A stretch of DNA of 64,000 nt, from NCBI GenBank assembly GCA_011037195.1, contig JAAEAF010000672.1:124001-188000 (forward strand). The letters run 5' to 3'. The position numbers and the translations under genes were made by a program. Origin of the DNA: Triatoma infestans (lineage: Eukaryota; Arthropoda; Insecta; Hemiptera; Reduviidae). The notes beneath the pieces were generated by a model. It was given only the letters and a program-made list of their open reading frames with translations. It did not search any database and was not told the origin of the DNA. Positions 44,696-56,600 of this stretch are shown here, piece by piece; position 1 is the first letter of the stretch; each line of letters begins with the position of its first letter.

Positions 44696-47600
44696 ATGGC
44701 AAAGTTAGTGGAAGTATACAGAAGTGAAAAACAAAACTTGACTAAAAGACAATTACCGTTAGTAGTGGATGATAATCTTACAGTAAGTAAACATCTTGTA
44801 GTTAATGTTTTCTGGGTAGAAAATGGAACTACATTATTTTTATACGTCTCATTTGAATTTTTAGGTTAACACTTTCATCATGTACTACTTTCGTTTAATT
44901 AAAGCAATTCAAAATTAATGTTATTATTATCATTATTATTTTTTACCATCTTATTGGTTTGGAGGTACCATAATATCATAATAATCCAAAATAAATAATG
45001 AATCTTGAATTAGGAATTGATCTTGAATAGGAATAGGTCTTGAATTAGGTTACCCTCATTTAATATTAAAAGTTTATTTGTATGTTTTACGTGGCTGATC
45101 CAGAATTTGTAAGCCTCAAGTGTTATTTGAGAACGTTTCCTGAAAAACGAAATATATATACTTTGGCCAGTCAAATTGCGCCAAAAAAATGGTATTTTAT
45201 AACTGCTTGGTCTTCATCCTCCAAGTACGTTGTCGAGGATAGAGGGAGGAAGTTACGATTTCTGTAAAAATATAATGTTATAAAGTAAAAACAAATAAAA
45301 GAATAAAAATAAAGAACTTTATAGTGTTATAAAATGAAAATAAATAAAGTAAAATTTCTGTAAAAATAAATCTTGTATAGTAAATAATAGATTCATTTAA
45401 ATAATATTGAAATAAATCTAATTTTCCATTACAATTGTGAAATTATTTTTTTATGTTAACTCATGATTCTTTTAATTTTAGTATTCTATCACTTCTTTTG
45501 TTGATGATGTGAATTTCGATGATAAACTGATCAATTTTTAATATTACTGAAACCTGCTTCATGTTTGCTTGCATTCAATGTATTTTTAAATTATTTCATA
45601 TAACTTTTTTAAAGTGTTTAATTAATAATTAGTAATAAACAATTGCATTGGTCCTTCTATGGTTACTCCTTCATCTGATAATATTTCGTTTAGGCTGCTA
45701 CATATCTGTTGATAGAGTTTTTGCTCTACTAGTGTGGCTTTATTTGTCCTTCCCTTGAGATATTGAAAAAAAAGGAATAACATAAGTACAATTAAGTATC
45801 TAATCTAATTAAGTTTTCATTATTTCTGAGATTAGGCATAATGACCGTAGCAGTTAAATGCCTTTAAAAAAAAGTTCCTGAGAGTTTTCTTATTTTATTT
45901 AAATCATAATATAGAATTATACCACTCATCATAAAATCATAAACCTTCATCAGTAGTTGAATTTTTCGTTGTTCCAAGAGTTCAGATATTTGTGAAATTA
46001 AATCTAATTATTTAAGACACTTTTGTTTAATCATGAAAAGAGAACCTGCTACTTTGATTTTAGTGTCTTGTAACTAAAATTGGACTTAACAGCTACCTAA
46101 ACTGAACGACTCAATTTTAAATTGTTTTTGAATACAAGCTACTTATTATATGTATACCAGTACTCAATTATTAATTGTATTGTATTCTGCATACACATGC
46201 TACAATAACCGTATAATTAACCAGTGAGTGCGTGCGTGACAGAAACATTAAGTTGAAGTTAACTATCCACATGAATTGATGCCTTATTCTGACGATGGAA
46301 GAGAATTCGAAACTGATCAGAATCAATAGAAGGAAGCATGCTACGACGGATCAAAATATAGATAGCAGCTATTTACTGGTGTTCATTATTAGTAATAGAA
46401 TGATAATATGTTGAAGTACAAATGAGAGATTTGTCCGGAGGTCGGCAGTAGGTACACTGAGAAGATTCGGGCGCCTATGACTATGGATGTTGACGCGCCT
46501 TAAATAAAAAAAAAAAATGTATTTTTCTAATTTTTATTTTCTAAAAATCTAGAGCCACCCTCAACATTTACAATCACTATTTAACAATTTATGTTTTGAC
46601 TCTTACTTTTGGCTTTTATAAATCCCATGTACTGCAGGAGGCTCCTTCAGGCGAAACGACCAGTTTTTGTAAGAAAAAATCAAAGTTAATTGTCAGTATA
46701 TGTGAGTGGATTCGGTTCACAATGCTGGATAGTATGGTATTTTATCCTTGCATACATATGATGTTCCTGACCGTTTCGGATTTTCATCCATCGTCAGAGT
46801 AAAGTTATCAAGTTCATGTAGAGAGTTAATTTCAACTTAATGTTTCCGTTCACATTCTTCAACAAGTGTAGTGTGAAGAGAAACATCAAGTTGAAATCAA
46901 CTCTCTATACGAACTTGATAACCTATGACAATTGATGAACATTCGAAACCGGTAGGGAACATAAATATGCATGCTACGACGGATGAAATTACCAGATAGT
47001 GTCAGTAGTTTATACTTTTTGTGCAGTATGCTATTGTTCTTTCCTATTAATGGCTCAGCAGCTAGAATAACTTACTATTTACAAAATATTGTCTTGGATT
47101 TTACTTTAACATTTTTTTTAATTTCAGATGGTAATGGATATTAATGGAATGGGATTGATTTGCGGACATCCGTCTATTCGTGGGAAAGAAATGGATAAAT
47201 TTGCTGATATGTTTAATACACTTAGTCCTGCAGAATTGAGAAACGCTTTTGAAGTTCAGTGCAAAGATTTTTTTTCGGCACTTAGTCAAACCGTGCCGTG
47301 CGTTGGATGTCGAAGGAGGTGATATTTTTATTTCCTCTTCTTTAGTTTATTGAAAGTTTAATTCCACGATCCATGAGATTCTCGTAGGGAAATTCCAACC
47401 TATCAGTATCTAAAATTTTATATTACACCCCTGCAAATAGAGTTACATGATCTTTATCCATTTTTAACTTTTTGAGTTTAGCATTGAAAACAACTCAAAT
47501 TCAAATTCTGTTTTCTAACGCATCAGTAATTTTGCAGATAGAAAATGAAAAAATATTATTAAGTGGAAACAAATTACAGAAATAGATAATTTCCGGTCGG

Positions 47601-50600
47601 TGCAAAGTTGTAAAAGCATGGAGCACGTTTATTTTGTATCTGTTATATGTTTTGTCTTTTGAATATACTATTACAAAATGTTAGTGAATAATTTTATTTT
47701 TTTAATTATTTTTCATTTTCCATATTCATCAGTTTTAATGTAATCTAGTGTTGAGAGATTGTATGAACAGCTACGCAAAACTGGACATCCAGCTATGGAA
47801 CCTCTAGTCATTAAACCTGATGGGAATCTAACAATAAAGGAAGATCATTTTGAAGGCCCTCGACATCTCTGTGCTCTTCTACATGGACATAGGTAGTTTT
47901 AGACTTTTTCTTTTTGTAAACAGAACTTTCAGCTTTGTATTTATTTATTTTTAATAACTGTTTCGGAATTAAATTGTTTTACAGTACAAGACTGAATCAA
48001 CTGGTTGAAAATCAATTAAGATCTAAAAGAAGCAGGCGATGTGTTCTTCACAGTTTAGATTATCAGAAAGTTAGAGCACCTTGGAAAGAAATCTGGGATA
48101 TAATGCGACCACAATGCAGAGAAGAAGTGTTACGTATTGACGCTAGATCTTTAATGATAACGCTGGAATGTTATTTACAAAAACATAGGTAAGAATAACC
48201 TATTACTTTTTCCTAAGATACCCATAAGAGAAGAAATCGAAGGAGTTCAGAGACGAGGTTGTGCAATAGCAGTATTTTATAGTGTTGATGTATTTGCGTG
48301 CGACTTCAAGTCCTATGGCCTATGGCTTCCAATAAATGCCTATGTTTTCATTAAGCAGGTGCTTTATGAACGATGTGGATTCATAAATCACCATTTGTAA
48401 ATTTTAGCCAATACTCACTAACACCCATGTTGAATCCCATCTATATAATCAAACGATAATAAGCATTAAAGAAATACAAAACCACAGTAGGAAGCCATAA
48501 TAGATTTTGCTTTGTAGCCATTCCTTTTATGTATCTATTCATATAAATTTTTTTACACTTTTCTCATTATCCCATTCAAAATTTAAATATAAGTAAATGA
48601 TCAAAGTTAAAATTTTAACAAGAATTCTTTAAACTGAGACAAGCATTGTATGCTTTACGGTTTGCAATAAGCTCAATTATTTCACAGGCAATTTAAGCCG
48701 CAAGCACCAATTTATTTTACCGATACTGTTCTAAATGTAGGAAACTTACCGAAAAAATTCTGCTTACTACGTTGAATGCGATGAGCTGCCCAGTGCTTGT
48801 ATTAGCCTTAACACTTTTAGTTGATCGTGTAGCGGTCTTTAAATAGAATTAAAATTCCCATTTGAGTATGGAAATATAAGTGTGCCCATATTAATAACAT
48901 GGTTACATGGTCTTGATGCCATAAATACAAACGATAAGCTGTTTTTATTTTTATAAGAAAGTTTTTTCCCTACGCCGACTCTGAAGGGAGTGTTCCCATT
49001 TTTTTTTCGGACAGACCAATATCTGTTAGATTTTAGTTTCCAGTGTGAAACACCTTCGTCATCTAATTCGACACAAGTCATTAGGTGGGCAGCATCCATT
49101 TCCGGACCACTGTCACATAGCGGATAGGTCGGAGATAGTTTAACTCCTGTTCGGTGGAGGCGGCTTGCAGGTAGTCGTGCCCAGTCGCAAGTTCGCCGTG
49201 AAGTCACTGCATTAAGGTTGTGGGGGATTGGGTGTTATAATAATTCTGCCGGTAGCTTTATTTTTCCAGACGATTTCTACTTTTTCTTTCATTTTATGAT
49301 TTTCTCTAATCGCCTCGTGAAACGTTGCAGGGCCTCCACGCTGCGGAAGCTGACAATTCGTTAGCTTGTCTATTTGCTCGAAACAAGAAAGTTCTGCCGC
49401 TATTTACATTAAAATAAAACCGCAGTTATTTTTATTTATAATATCAACCATTTCACTGTAGTACTCTTCCCCAACGAGATGGTAATTTACAGATTTCATT
49501 TTTATAAAATTCATTTGTTTTACGTCCAAACAACTGGGAATTTTCTGGTTTTAACGGTGTTGTTATCAAAGATTTTATCTCGCATATGATTATCTAGAGA
49601 TAATCATAAATAGTAATCCTATGGGAAAAGGTCAAGAGATTAAGGGGATGAGTAATAATAACTTCTCATTTTTAATCCTTTACTTTTTATCTTGCCATGG
49701 ATGTATTGTATAGCCGGCGTAGTGTATCAATAGTTATAAATATTTGATTAAGATAACATTTAACATAATATATATGTGTTGATCTATAAAAATCTTTTCT
49801 GAATTTTCAGATTTTGTGCTGATTGTCGCACAAAAGTTCTGCGAGCTTATTGGTTATTAGTAGAAGAACCAGAGCCAACACGTGAAAAAGGCTATATACC
49901 TGCTCTGTATGCTGGTATCAAAAGATGCTTACCAGAAAAACATATACATTTACTCCCTAATACTGATTATGTAAGCGCTCTCGTAGCAAGAGTACAACCT
50001 GATATAATGGGAAGGTAATTTCTCTATATTGTATTGTACATTGTTATACAGAATACAGACATTGTACTGAATAAGTGTATATATATACACTGTAATTAAT
50101 GTACATGTACATTAATATACATGTAAGTGATTGTGGTGTTACGTTGAATATAAACGTTTTCATTTTGTATATGTTCGATGGCATAATTTATATTTCGACC
50201 CTCTTTAGTATGAATTAGTTAAGCATAAAAAGTATGTAAATTTTTGAAAACATTTTTCTGGGAAAATTGTTATTTGGGGAAACTGGGGCGGAGCTCCAGA
50301 CTTTTCTCTCATCTGCCATTTATATGGGCCTCCAGGGGAGTTGCTATGTGTTAGTGCTAGGTTACTAGTTCACGATTGTTAGAGCTAGAAGATGAAGACG
50401 CTGTCTGCTAGTCTACAATCTAGTCTCATTTAAGTCCTCTCTATTCTGTAGAAGTGTCCTCTCCGTTATATTAAAGGAATTAAGACATTTAGTGAAAATT
50501 CCAAGTTTTTAAAAAGAATATTTCGATTATAATGGTAAGAATTGCAGTAAGCAAAAGTCACAGAAGAGTGTTTCATACCAGGTTTTTTAAAAAATTGTCA

Positions 50601-53600
50601 AGAGCCATCGCCATCATTTAAAAAAGTTATTTTACACTTACAGCGGTGGAGAAAGACATGCAAAAACCCTTGAAATTGCTCAAGGAGAAGTTATAACCTG
50701 TTTGGGACTTTGTGTATATGAAAGATTACAGCGGATACATATGCGCCTAAAAGAAGAAGAAACAATCTGTCAAGTATTAGTAGCAGTAGCTATAGATGCT
50801 TTAAACAGAAAATTTCAGGTAAATGCTTTTAAAAGTGATTTTTTTTTTTTTTAAAAGATGTACAATATATTTGTAGAGTTTTGATTATTCTTTATAAGTA
50901 ACTTGGAATCATCATCATTATTAATATTAAATTTATAGATCGCAGTAGATATGAAACGTGGTATGACTGAATTGGAATTATTATATAAACAGTTAACAAA
51001 AGAAGAATTAGTTAAACGTCAGAGAAAAGAACAGAAAAAACTGAAGAGAAAAAAAAGGAAGGAACGTAAAGCTGAAGAATGCAGAGCCGAGGTTTGTTTT
51101 TTTTATGTACGAGTAAATATTCTAACTAAATTGATAACATTGGATGTGATTTTATTCATGAAAATGAAGTTTTTATGAGATTAAACAACTATCCTAATAT
51201 AAAGAATTAAAGAAGTCATTAGATCGAATTAGAATAATCTGAAAAATCTTATGATTAATACAATATATAAAACTGAATAAAGTAACCTTTCTGTAACCTT
51301 GACGCGACATTTACTTACTTCTTATTTAAATACATGTATTGCGAACATGTCAAAATTGTCTATATTTAATTTGTATTTTGTGGTCCTCTGAATACAAAAA
51401 AAAGTGTGTATAATTGTGTTTGAATAAAGAAAAAAAAAAAACCTATGGCCCAACAGACCATGACGGGCCAAGGCTTGCCACCCAGCGATTTGTTTGGGAG
51501 GCTGTGTTAAGTGAGCTCGCCGCAAATTCCCTCGCCGTTTAGTTCCTTCGCTACCTAGGTGCACTATCGACTGTAGCTTCCCACTTTTTCTCACGATACT
51601 GGGTCATCGATTTTGTCCTCATGGTAATCGAACCCTGAATTCTCGTCCCAAAGGCGAGTGCGCTAGCCAATAGACCAACGCCTGAGGGCTGTGTTTGAGT
51701 AAAGTATTTCAAAAAAGAAAATCGCACTAAGCTGAAATTTAAGATACCCCAGTGATCCGAGAATGGATATGCACCTGAAAATTTCAGTCAAAATCTATAA
51801 CCAGAAATGCGTCGGAATTTTTTTTCTTCTTCACATTTTTTGCTCTATGTCGAAGTGACTCTCAGAGAATTTCTATAAACTTGGTAGTTAACAATACATA
51901 TATATTAATCCCTTCTCTTTGTTTAATTTGAAACCTAACCTAACCTAAATAACAAATTCCTCTGTTTTTCGGAGTGAGTGAGTGAGTGAGTGTGTGTGTG
52001 TGTGTGTGTGTTTGTTTGTTTGTTTGTTTGTTAGGGATGTTGGCAGAGCTGACGCAGGTTTTGAAAGTAAAACAACAGTAAATACAGTTGCTATTAGCCT
52101 TGTAATTTAATGTAATCCAAAACAAAATACATATGAGGACACAAATTAATTGATGGATGTAGAAATATTATAAAATACGAATATATACACGAACGGACAG
52201 ACAGAGTTCTTTATACCAACACAGCCGGTAACAGACTGAGTTAACAAATATATACGTCAAGTAAAGATACTATTAGCCCGCAAGGGGTATCTTTTGCATG
52301 GAATTACTTGATACCTGGGGAGTGGCGACCCCGCGGGTTACCACAGCTCCATGCATTTCGTCACACAGTACACATGAACTACACACTTCACTAAACAACA
52401 TACATTCTACTCTTTACAGACAAGGACAAACACAGTACACAAACCAGGGTCTCTGCCCCTAATTAATTGGCCTAAGCCAAGGGAGAAGTAAGGTTAGGGC
52501 GCTGGACCAGCAACGCGGAGGTCCCGGGTTCGAATCCAGCATGCTGATTTTAGATTTTCTCTTCTTAGCAGCCTCTACAGCTCACTGCCGATGGTGAGCA
52601 GTGAAGTCTGTAGCTAGAGTGCACTGTTCGGAGGTCGGCAGTGAACTGAGAAGGCTCCGAAGGGCACAATAGATCTTTCAAGTCGTAGTGCGATAATCCC
52701 CTATAACAATCTGAGGATACTATTTTGGATATAAGGAATACACTCACACACAGAGATACCGGATGAAGTGCACTAACACAAAGAAACACAAGGTAGAGCA
52801 TGGAGCGGATAAGGGAATTTCCTGATTAGAATTCCCGCTCAATAGTTTTGTCTACTTTATTCATCAGATTGCATGCTTACTTTCATTGATTGGTTTGTGA
52901 TTTCGAAGTTTCCTGAAGGTCTGTGCACGCCCAGAAGCGGTCGATGACCACAAAAAGATAAGTCTATTCCAAAAAAAATCCCTGTTGTTTTAGAGCCCCA
53001 CGGAACTCTCAGTAGTTCGAATAGTGTTTAAAAAGATTTTTTGAACATAGTTTTTAACAATAGTGACGATATTTTTATTTCATTGTATGTGTGTGCTTCC
53101 ATACCAAGAATTTATAACTTGCAAATAAAATGTTTCTACATTTTGCAAATTCAAACATATTACTCCTTAAATTGGTTTATAGGTTTCAAGTGTTGCAGAA
53201 GATGCCGAGAAGTCTGATATTTATTATGAAAATTGTGAATTAAAAAACACCAGAGTAAGAAAATGTTCAGTAGATCTAATGTTAACAGAAGAAGAAATGA
53301 AAAGTAATTTAGTTAATGAAGAAAATTCGGATGTTTATTGTTCATGTAGAGTTACAGAGGTGAGTTTAATTTTATTTATTTATATCATGAAGGAAGTTTT
53401 TTAAATTTTCTCTACTGCAAGAGGAAGTATTGCGATAGTAACAAATTCTGGCAAATTGTTGATAGGAAATACATGTTTTCAGATTCCTGGATTCGCTGAA
53501 TAACATCAAACAAACTTATGTACAATCCAATCTGCGAGCCTTTCCGTTCCCTATCTCGCCTCTTCATTGTATCATTAGCTATATTGACTACTAAAAGTAC

Positions 53601-56600
53601 AGAATAATTCGTACTATTATATAATTTTGTGCAATAGTTATCAAATTCAAGGTTAAAATAAATAAATTCTGTTATATAATTTGTAACAGGAAAAGGATAA
53701 GAACAGTCCATTTTTTGAGGTAGTTTTATTGGATAGTTGAGGTCCATAGTGCTACAAAATTTCAGAAAAATTGTCCATGATAGCTTCCTTCATTTTGTGG
53801 ACAACGAAATTCTTTTATGCGTCCGCCAATCTACTTCGTTCGCTCACATGAGCCGTATCAGTTACTTTTATATTGCCATAGAGGATTACTATTACCTCCC
53901 ATTCTATCTTATATTTTTTCATTTCACATTCTTACCCCTTCTTGCTTTCATGATGGAACTACGCCAAATATGGAGTACAGTTTTAATTTCTACCCTCAAC
54001 CTAATTTTTACTTTCCCTTGCTCTTAGTAAGAGGAAGTATTGCGATCTTATCAAATTTTCTAAGTTGAGTTTTCACAAGAAAATACAGTTTTGAGATTCC
54101 CTGAGCATCAAAAAAATATTTTTAGCGAATGGTCTCCGTGTTTGTACAGAATATTTCAAAAGAGAAACATCGCAGGAAGCGCAAATTTGGCTTCCGTGTA
54201 GTACTTCTTCCGCATTTGACACGAAGTTTCGGGCATAATCCATCAACCGAAAGTGCGACGTTACTAATTTTTTTCTCCCATTTTTGCGCGATTATCTCGT
54301 AAACTGCTATAACGATTTGCTTTCAACTCTTATACTGTTTACACACATAAGTACTACCTTTCACTTTTATTTGAAACATTTTCCCAGGAAATAGATTTTT
54401 TGGAGGTTCTGAGGGAACAGTAGTGTTGTGTTTTCCTCTAGAATCATTCAGTGCAATATCGTAGTTTTACTACCTATGTAATATAAACATACATTAGAAG
54501 GGTTGGTAGAATTCCAAATCTGAAGAAAATCGGTTAACCAAAAGTGCCACTTACAATTACAAATTAGGTTTTTAAAATTTTTTGGAAAACGAGTAAACGA
54601 TTTCGTTCAAACTTGGAACGATAACTGCTCAGATATAAATCTATCACTGAAACATTTCCCAAAAAAATTGATTTAAGACAGTAAAACAATGAATTTACGT
54701 TAGTACAAATGATTAAAATTTGAAGTTTAATGAAATTTTGTTATTTTATATATAATTGTTTAATAGGAATAAGAGAAAGTCGTGTGAATGTTTCACATCA
54801 GATTTTTTCCAGTAAGAATATCAGAAATTTAAATTACTTAACTTTAAATTAAATTCTTAACTCTCTCTTCTTGTATTACCGACTCTCCTTCATTTAGGGT
54901 TCAAAAAAAAAAATGTAGGAGACTTCAAAATGAACTTCTGAAAGAAAATTTTCAAAATGCATTCCCAAAATTTTACACGATTAACTACATATATCACAAT
55001 CTTTGCTAACGAATCAGTCAGTAATATCACCTCAATACTTAATGCCATTACAAATGAAAATATTTTTATATAAACAATATTTATGTTTGTTGTGGTGGTT
55101 GGTTCCGCAGAGCTGGAAAACTTCAGAGACAATTTCCGTGGTAGCCTGCTTCATTTTGTGGTCATCGACCGGTTTCGGGCGTTCGTCCATCTTCAGGATG
55201 CGTTTTTCAGACAGTGTGCCAACACAGACTTACACAGAGCAAATTCAGTTTACACACTCACTGTGTGTAAACACACTCAATGGGAGTGTGTAAACTGAAT
55301 TTGCTCTGTGCAAGTCTGGGTTGTCACACTGCCAGAAAAACGCATGCTGAAGATGGACGAACGCCCAAAACCGGTCGATGACCACAAAATGAAGCAGGCT
55401 ACCATAGAAATTGTCTCAAATATTTATGTTTGGCCGTTGTTAATAAAACAAGCTAAAAAATTAGTTGGCTAGGGCCAAAGAAGACACTTTTTTTTTTTTA
55501 AATATATTAAACTTGATACAAGTGGAGGAGGAAGTATTGCGACCATGTTAAATTTTGGAAATTGAATTTTTATTAAAAATGCATATTGAGATATAAGAAA
55601 AAGTTGTTAGCATATATTCTCTCTTCTGTATGTGTATGTTTTAAAGTGAAAAAGCATGATCAAACTAAAAAAAAAAATCGAAGAAAGTGAAATATAATAT
55701 TTCGTTACGAATCACCTACTAATTTAAATCTAATGACGGAACATGATCTTCAGAATCGATTTTTTTTTGGCTCTTGTAATTTTCACCAAAGCAGCCCCAA
55801 CGATTTTAATTTTACTTGCTATGTTGGACTTTTATAAATATACGCCTATCCTTTTATGTGATACCTTTAGGGGGCAAAATTAATTTTAATGGCTGCTTAT
55901 GGATAAACTGAAATGTTAGTCCGATTCAGTATTATCTTCGATTCCACCCGAAGATTAAGAGCACTGACTAGTAAAAATTTGTCTCTTTGATACATCAGAA
56001 TTGCGACAATTACAAATGTATTGAAAAATTTTGCTTATAACTTGATAAATTTAGTAACATAGAATAAGTAACATTTTTATATAATTTGTTTTTTCCAATC
56101 TGAAAACTTTGAAATACGTACAAAATTCTCTAATCAGGATTGAATTGATATACTAACATTGTTCTCCTTTTTTGAACCCGATATAATTATTAATTATTAA
56201 AAATGACATCACCTGTTTATATTAATGACCTATGCATCTCTAACTATACATCTTTGTATGCAACTTTGCTAAAGAATATTTCTTTATAATTTAGTAACCG
56301 TGAACCATTGTATTCTTTCTTTATTTATGGCTGGTTAGATTGAATTTAAAAATATAATAGTTTCTTGTCTGTATTTTAAATAAAAAGAGATGGCAAAAAA
56401 TGAGCACTGTTATAGTGAAAACATAGTAAATTGTTCTTGGTTTTCTATCTGAACAAATACCCAAATATAAATTTCCCAAATAACAAGCTATAGATTATAA
56501 AGAACTGAAAGTTTCTCTCATGACTAATTCTATATTAATAACATTATTCTCAATAATAAATATAACCTATTATACGCGCCCATTTACATGTTTGCGAGAA

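Noticed and set aside
45082..45267. 61-codon frame in GGNBP2 intron 1
   Set aside because: No splice sites in phase, no domain, and vertebrate GGNBP2 has no extra residues between the two flanking exons.
52486..52545. Possible tRNA gene with a perfect B box
   Set aside because: No complete cloverleaf or anticodon arm, and it continues into a body shared with another SINE copy; best read as a SINE head.
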